Shown: one piece after another, positions 32,135 through 44,291 of the stretch
How the letters are laid out: each line of letters begins with the position of its first letter
Numbering within the stretch: the stretch's first letter is position 1
NCBI RefSeq assembly: GCF_025602895.1
Contig: NW_026516240.1
Location: 62,001 to 126,000, forward strand
From: Polychytrium aggregatum
Taxonomy: Eukaryota > Chytridiomycota > Chytridiomycetes > Polychytriales
Direction: 5' to 3'
Length of the DNA: 64,000 bases
Position numbers and translations under genes: made by a program
Notes under the pieces: model-generated
The model's input: only the letters and a program-made list of their open reading frames with translations
The model's database searches: none
What the model was told of the DNA's origin: nothing

Positions 32135-33094
32135 TTACTTGGTCTTGCGCAGGTCTCGCCATCCAGTCACTCCATCCTTGAGGATGGCGGCACACTCTCC
32201 CAGGGTGGTGCTCGAGTCCAGCAGGATCAGCGAGAGGTCTTCTTCCTGGCTGCCTCTCCACATCACACCAAAGTTGCGCTGGGCAAACTGGGCGGCGGCG
32301 GTGCTGACAGGAGCCTCCTCCCGGCTCTCCTGCTCCTCGGCGCCGGCCCAGGTGTCGCGGGCCAGGTCCGAGGTTTGAGCCAGGCGGACCTCGACAATGT
32401 AGCCGGTGACCGGACCCAGGAGACTGACCCAGCCGCCGGAGGGATTCTCGATCGGGACGGTCTTGACGTGCAGGGCCAGGGAGTTGCTCTTGGAGTGGAA
32501 GTCGGCGGCTTCTTCGTACTCGATCTGCAAACGGCGATGGACCTCCATCCAGTTGCAGACTGGAATGGGCAGGTGTGTCAGCGAGCAAGCGGTCATCCGA
32601 GTTCATTAGAGCTCATCCGAGCTCATTCGAGCCGGGGTAGAGGCAGAAGAAGAGTGGGCAGGGCACGGCATCCGGGCACATCTTGCTGCAGATGGCAGGA
32701 CGCCTGTGGCTGAGGGATTTGGTCGAATGTTCTTGCACAGCCCGACTTACTGTCGTCCAGGGTGCCGACCCACACAAAGGAGGAATTGCCTGCCCAGTTC
32801 AGGCCGATTTTGCGGAGCATCGGGGGTGCAATCATGGTGGTGTCTGGACGGGAGCAACGCAGGATCGTCAGGGCAGAGACGATGGAAATCTCCAGCTGTC
32901 GACAGCGATGCATCCGGACGGTACGCAGGACTGCAATGCCAAAATGCCACCACCGCAGACGCCGCCGGCTCAAACATTCCATATATGCAGGCCTGAAGCC
33001 CCCTGAATGCTGTGGCCGAGATGGATCATTGCCCAGATGCAAGGCTGCTGACGAGAAGCCTACCATTGACGTATCCATACTTGAGGGTTGCCAT
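32135..33094 (-). CDS. Unrecognised protein (182 aa)
   Basis: Three exons with matching phases (33064..33094, 32751..32843, 32135..32559) give 182 residues beginning MATLKYGYVN. I do not recognise a family. Visible features are an aromatic-rich segment (IGLNWAGNSSFVWVGTLDD), a Glu-rich helix after NWMEVHRRLQIEYEEA, a compact region with GWVSLLGPVTGYIVEVRLA and a C-terminal part with FGVMWRG and LILLDSSTTLGECAAIL. No signal peptide or membrane span. The frame is coherent over three exons with GTAGGC, GTAAGT and ordinary acceptor borders, so a real gene is likely. The middle exon start (acceptor before ACACCACCATG) is the least certain point. Confidence 0.5.
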
Positions 33095-33746
33095 GGCGAT
33101 CGATGGGCGTGCAGACGACGCAGAGGTATCCGGGAGTAGGAGGGTTGGCTGATGGAGGACGACACAGGGCCTGAATGCAGCCCAGAGCAACAGCCGGGAG
33201 GACGGAATGGGCGAGAGCGCGACTCCTCGCCGAGAGCAGAGGTTGTTCTCGCTGCGGGCGCTGCCGAATCAATCGGCCGACCAGAAGCCTCCCTTGGGAT
33301 CTGCAAGCGAGGGAGCCGAGCCAGGGAGCCGACGCCCCGGCCGGAACGAGCACGGCCGAAAGTAGCATATCGGCGAGCACAGGTTTTGCACAAACGAGAC
33401 CAACACGCAGCAAGAGCCAAGCACGTTTTTCCCAAGACGAGGCTCGCCAACAAAGCCCGGAATGACGATCAAGCAGCCGATCTCTGGCCGAGGATGGCCG
33501 AATGGTGCGAGTGCCGCCCGCTCAAAGCATCACAATCACAGTCGTCGGATTCATGCACCGGCCATCAGGGGTCTGTGCGTCGTGAGGAGTCGATGTGTAT
33601 TGATGATGCAGGCGCGAGTTGATACCAGTGTCCCCACCACTGCGTCCGTACCGTCTGCAGCCAGAGATGGGTCGATCTGCTGGCGACCCGACACTCGAAA
33701 CCCAGCTGCTGCTTTGAATTGCTGGAGCCGTTTGTGCCTGCCGAGT
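33095..33746. other. Intergenic spacer, minus-strand genes
   Basis: About 650 bases. It should hold the promoter of the 182-residue gene and the 3' UTR of the Sel1 gene. A 156-codon plus-strand frame is present but is Arg/Ala/Glu-rich without motifs and is not called. Confidence 0.45.
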
Positions 33747-35261
33747 TCACCAGGGATTCTGCAGTCGGCCGAGATCGCGCCGACCCATAACATTTCCCTG
33801 ATCAGCAGACTTGCGATACCAGTAGAGGGCGGCATCAAGGTCCTGGGCCACACCCGAGCCGTCTCTGTAGTGGCTGCCGAGCTTGTGCTGCCCAAAGGAA
33901 TTGCCTTGCACGGCCGACTTGCGGAACCACTCGATGGCCTTGATGGCGTCTCGGGGAACGCCGCTTCCCGTTTCGTAGCAGCGACCAACTCCAACCTGCC
34001 CGTACGAGTCGTCTTGGGCGGCCGCCTTGCTGTACCAACTGAATGCCTTCGAGTCATCTCTCGGCACACCCTTCCCGTTGGCATAACAGTGCCCCAGCAA
34101 ATACTGGCTGGGGCTGTATCCTTGGTTGGCCAGCTCTGCAAACGCTTCTGCAGCCGCGGCGTGGTTCCGCTCGACTCCAACTCCGTGTAGAAGACAGGTC
34201 GCCATGAGCTGTTTGCAAAGCCAGTCGCGCTCTGATCCCATCCGGCATAGCTTGAAGAACTTGCGGGCCGCAGAAGACTTGTCGGTCACCGACCAAGCGC
34301 TGGCCAGACACTGGTCCTCTCCAAATATGAAATCATCCGCCGCATTCTCGCGGATCATCTTGACCCCCTTTTGCTTGTTTTGCGGCGTCCCTCGGCCGAG
34401 ATAGTGCATCCAGCCGATCATGTGGACGACAGTGCGCTTGGTGTCGGGATCGGCGAGCTCGGCGGCGAGCTCTTGCCAGCGGTTGAAGGCATCGGTGTCG
34501 CTCTGCTCGACGCCATGACCAATGAATGAGAACCATCCACGAATGAATGCAACGCGGGGTCGAGCACCGCGGGATCCTTGATTGATGGCCTTGGTGAACC
34601 ACTCGACAGCTGCATCGAGGTCTTGTTCGACTCCTTCGCCGTTCTCGTAGTAGCGGCCGAGGGCGACTTGAGCCGGACAGAGTCCACGAACGGCAAGGCC
34701 GCGATAGATCTCTGCTGCTTTGGCATCGTCTTGGTCGACTCCATAGCCCTTGCGGTAACATTCGGCGATTTGATACCGTGCTTTCGAATGGCCAGCTTGA
34801 GCGCAACTTTCGAAAAGGCGGTACATTTGGTTTCCCATGGCCTCCAATTCGGGCCTTGTTATATCCGTGCGGTAAACGGTATCGGCCTGGAGCACCCGGC
34901 CCAGGAAATACGAGGCAGCAATGTTTCCCTGGTCAGAGAGCGAGATGATCCAGGACCGGTCGGTGGCCTCCTGACCGCAATAGTGCGCTGCGAGGACCAT
35001 CATTTCGCTCGGTGTGAGGCTGATTTGTAGCAATCCGTCGGGGCGACACAGCCCTGCTCCTTTGCACCAGTCGTGAAAGCGAGCCACCTTGGAGGGCAGG
35101 AGACGCTGGGCTCGCCTACACACGAGGAACAGGTTCCTGACGGTGATGTGGTCGAGTGCGAGCCGGAAGCCGTCGTTGAGGCACAAGACGGTGAACAGGT
35201 CCGGATGGAGATCGAGCAGTGGCTGGGTGGCACTGTGGGAGGATTCGATGCTGGCAGCCAT
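33747..35261 (-). CDS. Sel1-repeat (SLR) protein
   Basis: Intronless 504-residue protein starting MAASIESSHSATQPLL. Residues about 15-110 form a helical N-terminal region with FTVLCLNDGFRLALDHITV. From about 130 on there are at least eight Sel1/TPR-like repeats with the usual A-x-x-x-L-G-x-x-Y-x-x-G-x-G-V pattern (for example VALGRYYENGEGV, YLLGHCYANGKGVPRDD, VGRCYETGSGVPRD, LGSHYRDGSGVAQD). The last repeats are the most regular. SLR proteins are adaptors for signalling and ER-associated degradation (Hrd3/SEL1L, Chs4 types). No membrane span or prenylation motif is seen, so it is not obviously Hrd3 or Chs4. A longer in-frame reading upstream runs through a hexanucleotide repeat and is rejected as coding. 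Confidence 0.85.
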   Translation of the reverse strand: MAASIESSHSATQPLLDLHPDLFTVLCLNDGFRLALDHITVRNLFLVCRRAQRLLPSKVARFHDWCKGAGLCRPDGLLQISLTPSEMMVLAAHYCGQEATDRSWIISLSDQGNIAASYFLGRVLQADTVYRTDITRPELEAMGNQMYRLFESCAQAGHSKARYQIAECYRKGYGVDQDDAKAAEIYRGLAVRGLCPAQVALGRYYENGEGVEQDLDAAVEWFTKAINQGSRGARPRVAFIRGWFSFIGHGVEQSDTDAFNRWQELAAELADPDTKRTVVHMIGWMHYLGRGTPQNKQKGVKMIRENAADDFIFGEDQCLASAWSVTDKSSAARKFFKLCRMGSERDWLCKQLMATCLLHGVGVERNHAAAAEAFAELANQGYSPSQYLLGHCYANGKGVPRDDSKAFSWYSKAAAQDDSYGQVGVGRCYETGSGVPRDAIKAIEWFRKSAVQGNSFGQHKLGSHYRDGSGVAQDLDAALYWYRKSADQGNVMGRRDLGRLQNPW

Positions 35262-35844
35262 GGTGTGTGGCAAGGGAGATGGAGATGGAGATGGAGATGG
35301 AGATGGAGATGGAGATGGAGATGGAGATGTGGATTTGGATTTGGATGTGGATTTGGATTTGGATGTGGACGACGCCGACGGAGAACGATGGGATGGCGAT
35401 GGAGGCAGAAGCGAGGAGGCAGAAAGCGGGGAAGACGAGGATGACGTAATCAGGAAGCATGAGCCGCTGCGGACAACACTCCAGAGTGTCCAAGTGACTC
35501 GGTGCCGACAGGGCTGCGGAGAAGCCCGAGACAGTGAGGTGGAAGGAGATTGGCTCTTCAGAGCGGGTTGAAGTCTGCTTCGCCATGTATTTCCGACTCT
35601 ATGAACTGCGAGCGCCGAACGTGCTCTGGCCGAGGCAAGGCAAGATACGAGCTCCAGATCGCTCCTCCAACACTCCAGGCAAAATACAAGGTGTGTGGTG
35701 CGGACGGGACGACTGCCCCACGCTTGGGCGAGCGAGCTGTATATTGTCACCAAGGCCGACTTCTGTCTCCAGACAGCGGCACATGGAGCGAGCCACGCCG
35801 GCCAAGTAAGGTATCCGTCGTTGCGGTCGCTCGGGGGCGCTGCT
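35262..35844. other. Intergenic spacer, Npl4 3' end to Sel1 gene 5' end
   Basis: About 580 bases between two minus-strand genes. Includes the GGAGAT hexanucleotide tract adjoining the Sel1-protein ATG. Nothing else recognised. Confidence 0.5.
35275..35370. repeat. Hexanucleotide repeat (GGAGAT)n grading into GGATTT/GGATGT
   Basis: About nine perfect GGAGAT units followed by GGATTT and GGATGT variants. It starts 14 bases upstream of the Sel1-protein ATG, so it is probably transcribed as 5' UTR (reverse complement ATCTCC). Confidence 0.95.
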
Positions 35845-38800
35845 CTAATCTCTCGGCAGCCCACAAATGTCGCAGCTGTCGTGGCCGCCGCTGTTTCTGA
35901 AGGTGCAGTGCCGACAGTCCCACTCGACGGGAGGCGGAGCCGACGATCCAGCGGCATTGTGGGCGGACCCGGTGCCGCGCTGCTGCTGGCCACTGCTGGT
36001 TTGCTTTGCGATTTCCAGCATGGACATCCAGCCTCCGCTGTGGCTCAGCTGCGCTGCTGCTCCTGCATCCTTGGTTCGCACAACGTCGAGCATCAGGCGG
36101 ACTTCGTTCTGGAGAGATAACACCGACGGTTCAAACCCATGTCGTGGTAGAGGCAATATGTGAGTAGAGACGACGATGCCAGTGCTTCAAATGCAGCGAT
36201 ACCGGTGTGCGTACGAATCGAACGGTGCCGTCTCCAACCATCAAAGCGACGAGTCTCTCTCTCTCATGCTCTCCCAGGACTGTGACATCTACATGCCCAG
36301 CGGCTCTCGCGGTGTGTGAATCTCACCTCCTCCAGGATGCCAGACTGAGAGAGGAACAGCAGCGCATGAAAGTCCGAGAGGGCCTGGACCAAATCGCGGT
36401 CGTATTGCTTCAGGCGCTTCTCCAGCGCCGTAAGACCGGCATCGACGCCAAGTGCATCGCGGTTCTCGATCGGGAACGCATTCTGCTTGTCAAAGAACGG
36501 AGCCGGTGTCTGCGGGAATCCGTGCGTGACCGTCACCAGCAGATAGTCGACCGGGAACGTGGGTTTGGCAGGCTCCTTGACCATGATCGAGTACTGGTTC
36601 TTGTATTTGTAGAACACCTCTGGGACGTACTTTTCGGATGTCGAGGCTTGGACCCGCATCAAGTCAGGCTTTACACAAGCCTCGACGATCTTGTCACGCT
36701 CCATTGCCATGGCAACGTTGGAAACCTGATAGGATTCAATATCGATGGCGCCTTCCCGGTTGCCTGGAGGAGCAAACATGGGCCTGGCAAGTAAGTGATC
36801 GCGTGCAGTCACTCATCTGCATCGTGGGACGCCAGCACAGGCTCGACAACATGATTCCGTCATCGTCAATCGCCGGCGTGTCTCCAGCGCCTCACGCATA
36901 CAACGCACCTGTAATCACGCAGGTCACGAAGCGGCTGCCAAACGTGCCCGTCGGCGCATACCGGGTCTTGGTCAAGTGCTTGTTCTGCATCTCTGCTGAG
37001 AAGAGACACTCGGCCGACGACAGGAAGTACGATGCTTCGTGGCGCTTGCACACAACCAACCCATTGCCCTTGCCGCTATCGAGCAGGTCGGTGTAGATCA
37101 TGCCCACACGACAAAGCCCTAGCTGCTTGGCAACCTGGTCGATCTTGGCCTCGGCCGCATCCGGAAGCAAGAGCTGGATGGCGTCGTGCTCGTTGAGCTG
37201 CGGTGGCTCGTACACAGCGCATACGATTGCCTTGACGCCGAGCGGGACCTTGTCGTAGACCTCGTATCGTCCGTACAAATAGCCAAACCGCTGTGTTCCG
37301 GTCGTGCGCCAGAAATGGACAATGTTCTCGATGATGCTTGGATCCTCAAACTCGATGTGATCGACCATGCGGAAGCCCTATGCGTTGGCCGCAGCGTCGA
37401 GCAAGATGTGGATATGGGCGTATCGGCGGTGAAGGGTGGCAGGCGGCAGAAGTGCGTGAATATCGGGAGGCGCAGGTGAGGAGGAAAATGTCAGCATTGG
37501 TGTGTAGAGACAGTCAAGTGGTCTCCTGGCACCAGGTCCGCTGCCGTGCGATTAGCCAGACGGTTCAACGACCCTTCAACAGCTCCAGAACGAAGCGTAA
37601 ATATACCTGGGGCTGAAGGGTGATTGATGAGGGCTGGCATTTTGTGCAGATGCCGTTGGGATAGGGGTCGTGGCTCTTGGACGGACATGGCATCTTGACA
37701 GAAAAGTCAAAGTCGTCCAGCGGCGGAATGAACTTGGAGCTCGTGGCCTTGCTTTGGGCAGTGAGCTGCTTGATGTAGGCGTGGAAGGACATGTGCTTGA
37801 TCTTGTTCTCTTCAAGGTACTTGGCGTCATAGGGCTCGAGCGGCATACAGTAGTCGCACATCCCTGAGGAGCCGTGACGGCAGCTTTGATGCAGCCAGTG
37901 CAGGCCAGCGTCAGTTCCTCACGACATCGATCCAGTCCAACAAATGCGAAGCCGGCGCCTGTTGCTCTCGCTGGGTCCGTCCATCGGGCCAGGCGTCCCG
38001 GAGCCACACGGACCGAGGAAGGACGAGGCCTCGCCCACCATGTCTGCAGCATCGCCGATCGGCATTCCAAAACGACTCACAATCTGACATCTCGATCGCG
38101 CTTGACGATGCCCTTCTGCTTCTCCAAAATGTTGTCGACAGGGTCCTGCTCGACAATCAGCGGCCGCGCAGTGTCGACGACACGGGGTGCGGGCGTCTGG
38201 ACGTCTCCATCCTTGGCGAAAGCCACATACACCATATCTCCGTGCCTGGGTATTGGGTCGCACGATGCAAGTCCATACCGAAATGCAAACTGGGGGTTAG
38301 GGCTCTGGACAAGTTGGAGGGGGGAGGCAAAGTCGATGGGTCTCTGTTGGCAAATATCCAGCCGTGCGACACAAACACCTGTCGATACCAACCTCAGAGG
38401 CACAGATGCGAGCGATACATCAATGCGAGCCGCAAGGCTCTTGGATTGAGGTGGATCCAGGAACACATCAATCCGCGATGAGAACGAGCCAGCCTTGACG
38501 ATCTGAGCACGAATGGAGTGTATGTGGTAAGGATCAATGCTACTGGTTCGCCAAAGGACAGGCCGCTCGCCCCCCCCCACGATCCATGAAACAGCCCAGA
38601 CCCGGTGTCCTTGATCGGGGGACTCGGTCCTCGACAGCCCAGCTGGGTTCGGTGTGGATAGACTGCAGGTAGAAGCCCCGAGAGGCCGATCGATCCGAGA
38701 CACAGTGCATGCCGTTTGACCCGACGGTGTGGGAATGGCCAGCAACGCATCGGTGCGCCGGACAAGATGGAGCTGTGGGAACCTCAGACTAGGCCGATCA

Positions 38801-39116
38801 GCGGCACTCACCTTCTGAACAAGCTCGGCGACGCTGCTTGAGGGTTCGATTTCGATTCGGAGCTGGCCTTCGGGTGTTCTGGCTCTGATGATCTGCTCAG
38901 ATGACACAGAGCCATCGTGGAAGCATCAATGACCTTGAATCGACTCGGATATCTTTCCACCATCAGGACGTCCTCCACGAGCAGCAGCAGGAATGCTGGC
39001 CAGTGTGTGCCCTGGCGGACTGCCGGTGCTGCTTCTGACCAACAGAGAACGGCTCGTGCGATTGATGCAGTCGCTCCTGTCACTGGAGCCAGCGGCGGCG
39101 ACGAGTGCCTTACCAT
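35845..39116 (-). CDS. NPL4: Npl4, Cdc48/p97 cofactor
   Basis: Eight coding exons give 601 residues (human 608): 39114..39116, 38812..38892, 38393..38502, 38081..38245, 37607..37883, 36909..37377, 36327..36763, 35845..36108. The first coding exon is the ATG alone, followed at once by a GTAAGG donor. The N-terminal ubiquitin-like domain starts IIRARTPEGQLRIEIE and ends in LRHGDMVYVAF across a junction. Then come the Npl4 zinc-finger region (FCRHGSSGMCDYCMPLEPYD, HMSFHAYIKQLT, PNGICTKCQPSSITL) and the inactive MPN domain (FWRTTGTQRFGYLYGRYE). An NZF finger at the C-terminus (WDCRHCTFRNSG, then C-x2-C) binds ubiquitin. With Ufd1, Npl4 recruits K48-ubiquitylated clients to Cdc48 for ERAD and chromatin extraction. 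Start chosen because IIRARTPEGQ is the conserved N-terminus and no other ATG lies nearby in frame. Confidence 0.95.
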
Positions 39117-39661
39117 AGTTGCGTGTGGAGCGGACAAGACAGCGGCTGCGGGCCACGGCGGATTGCAATGGCGGATGGCGGATGGTGGATGATGGATGGT
39201 GGATGATGGACGACGAGCGATGCGATGCTGGGTGTTGCTGGGTGTTGATGGGATGGTGCTTGGCGACCCGTCTCGCCGAGAGGCCTCTCGCCGAGCTCTC
39301 GCTGCGGCCTCGCTCTCACCGACCCTGGCTCGAGCATGGCCAATGGCGCGGCCCTCGTCACGTGTGTCTGAGTTTCAAATCTGCCCAATCGGGAAGGTCG
39401 CACGGATTTTTTTTTCTGCTGCTGTTGGTGGGATTCGGTCCGTGGATGGTCCGTGGATGGGTCTGGGACAGAGACGCTCTCGGATCTGCATCGGGATATC
39501 TGTCTGTCCGCCCATCCTGCCGTCGCCGCAGCCGACACACCGACACCGACACCGACACCGGCGCCCCGAGCCCTGTCCAACGCACCCGTCAAAGCCCAAG
39601 CCGGCTTTCGCTTGTTCTGCACATCAGCACATTCGCACCCACCGCACTCACATCGCCAACC
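39117..39661. other. Divergent promoter spacer, NPL4 / RIO2
   Basis: About 545 bases. Tandem GGATGGTGGATGAT-like units at about 39174-39208 and a T-run at 39409-39416. No TATA box recognised. Both genes are housekeeping. Confidence 0.55.
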
Positions 39662-42302
<2,641 letters not shown>

Positions 42303-42660
42303 ATCCGACTCGCAAAATCAGTCCGCCGAGCAGACAGCCAGACGCCAATGTGGGCAAACCTGGGCCGACTCGGCGGTCGGGTGATATGCGGTCTGCTTGC
42401 TGTGGTCCGTGCTCTGGGGTCGCATTGGCGCAGAGGAAGGTCAAGATGCCAACACAATACACAAGTCGCATGCATTCAGTAGCCTTTTACTTTCTTTCTC
42501 TCTGCTGGCGGTGCTTGTGCGCCTTTGGGCCCGGGTCGGGTCGGCCTTTCTGGAACTCAGTGAGTGGTGGAACGGTGTTGCTGGGTGCTTCCAGGACCGC
42601 TCCCATCCCCGGAATGCCCAGCCATCTCCGCACTGGACTGGTGGTGCCGCGATTGGCCTC
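42303..42660. other. Spacer, RIO2 3' end to Hsp20 promoter
   Basis: About 360 bases after the RIO2 stop. Overlapping short frames only. A T/C-rich stretch near 42484-42505 may be 3' UTR. Confidence 0.4.
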
Positions 42661-42668
42661 GAACGTTC
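42661..42668 (+). promoter_or_regulatory. Putative heat-shock element core
   Basis: GAACGTTC is a perfect nGAAnnTTCn pair, the core of a heat-shock factor site, about 220 bases upstream of the Hsp20 ATG. A third inverted unit in exact spacing is not obvious, so it is a minimal site. Confidence 0.45.
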
Positions 42669-42728
42669 CAAGCGGAGTTGCACCTCGACGCGCAAGGGGT
42701 CGTCATGCTGACCATCGAGACTCCCAGA

Positions 42729-42734
42729 TATATA
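42729..42734 (+). promoter_or_regulatory. TATA box of Hsp20 gene
   Basis: TATATA within AGATATATAGATC, 150 bases upstream of the ATG and 60 bases downstream of the putative HSE; the order HSE, TATA, gene is usual for heat-shock promoters. Confidence 0.55.
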
Positions 42735-42883
42735 GATCGAGACCCACCACCAATCCCCCCCCCCAGACTTGACATTGAGTTCCTGTATCTGATACTTAGA
42801 TCTCCATCCTCACATCCAAGCAACACCAGGCTTCATTCCTCTTGGCCCCGCTTCCTTCCTCCTCTCCTAACTGCATTGCCACG

Positions 42884-43613
42884 ATGCTCAACCCATTCTT
42901 TGGAAGTGATCCCTTCGAGGGCGAGCGCCGGCTGTTCAGTCGCATGAACAGGCTCATGGAGCAGATGATCACCGAGAGCGCCTATGCTGGCGAGCCGTCC
43001 GCGGCTCCGCAGTCCCCAGCCCCAGGCATGACGGATGCTGTCGCTCAGCAGACTCCCACCTGGGGATTCTTCCGCACGCCCCGTCTCGATGTCATTGAGA
43101 CAGAGGACGCCTTTGTCGTCAAAGCAGACCTGCCTGGTTTGAAGAAGGTATGCAGCGAGTGCCGTGGGTCTTTCGCAGCAGCGGCCTTGGGTAGTGCGGG
43201 GCGATGTGCGAGGCGATACCAAGTCGGACACTCGCATCGGATCACATCAATCGCATTGCATTGTAATGCACCCGAGCATATCCGCTGTACGTGCTGCACT
43301 GTCTATTTCCTAACCACCTCTTGGTGCGCGGTCGTATGCACGTTTGCGATCTTTGCAGAACCAAGTTCGCATCTCCCTCCTCGACGGCATCCTGACGATC
43401 GAGGGTGAGCGCCACGCCGAGCACGACGAGTCCAGCGACACCTTGCACATGGTCGAGTGCTCGTATGGCCAGTTCCAGCGCAAGCTGCGCCTTCCCCCCA
43501 CCGTCGATGCCGAGAAAATCGAGGCCAGGATGGCCGAGGGCGTCCTCGAGCTCAAGATCGCCAAGAAGGAGTTGCCGCCTCCTGCTGTGCCCAAGAAGAT
43601 CCTGATCCAGTAG
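42884..43613 (+). CDS. Small heat-shock protein (Hsp20/alpha-crystallin)
   Basis: Two exons (42884..43147, 43359..43613) give 172 residues. The alpha-crystallin domain starts at about 68 with TPRLDVIETEDAFVVKADLPG and ends with the signature VLELKIAKKE. The C-terminal tail carries the I-x-I-type anchor (KKILIQ, ILI), which docks into the beta4/beta8 groove of a neighbouring dimer during oligomerisation. The N-terminal arm is Phe/Met-rich (NPFFGSDPFEGERRLF). Such ATP-independent chaperones hold unfolded proteins during stress; cytosolic, with no targeting signal seen. An HSE-like site and a TATA box lie upstream. The single intron splits the crystallin domain after LPGLKK. Confidence 0.95.
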
Positions 43614-44291
43614 CACACGCCGCCTTGGCTTGATCGAGGGCATTTCGATCTTGTGGTCATTCGGCACTTTTACTTTGTCGTCTTCATGTGTTTCCTCCCA
43701 CATTACCATATCCATCACCATCGTGAATCATTCATCTTTGATCATGTCGAGTTCGCCGACTGTTCCGGATACATAGTCGGTTGCAGATGTTGTCTGTGAA
43801 CGGACTGCGCTGACTCTCCCATCATTGCCCAGATTCTGCCCAATATTTTTTGAATAAAGCAGTGCATGTAGCCCATGACCACGAGCCTGATCAAAAGTAG
43901 CCCGTGAGCGCCGATGGCCACGTCGCGATAGATGTGCTCACTTGCGCGAGATGATTGGATGGAACGTCGCTGCTGCTGAGAGCGGCTCAAGGAGGAGCAC
44001 AATCCCGAGTGTCTCCACAACTTTTAAAACCGGCAGTGTCGGCAGTGATCAGTGTGTATTGGGATGACAAGCATGTACATATGGTTGTGTTGGAAACGTG
44101 GGAAGTGTGCGCGATGAACGCGATGCGATGTGGAAGAACAATATGCAAAACAAAAGAGCAAGCGAGATAGAGGGGGGGGTTATAGGGTTGAATGCGGGGC
44201 CATCGCTCGAGCTGTGTCTGGGGATATCTCGAGGGCCGCCTGGAAGTGTGCGCCAGGAAGACAATGTCATGGGGGTATCCATGCTGCATCC
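43614..44291. other. Convergent spacer, Hsp20 / Ser-Pro-rich gene
   Basis: About 680 bases between 3' ends, with a G-run at 44173-44180. Short frames without motifs. AATAAA at 43854-43859 lies about 240 bases past the Hsp20 stop and could be a polyadenylation signal. Confidence 0.45.

Noticed and set aside
33152-33622. 156-codon plus-strand frame
   Set aside because: Arg/Ala/Glu-rich without motif; GC-rich DNA here keeps many frames open by chance.
35262-35993. 244-residue N-terminal extension of the Sel1 protein
   Set aside because: It reads through the hexanucleotide repeat ([14 protein letters not shown]) and upstream low-complexity DNA. The ATG at 35261 fits better.
39174-39258. Possible telomere-like GGATG/GGTGTT repeats
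   Set aside because: Irregular and internal to a gene-dense promoter spacer; not a telomeric array.
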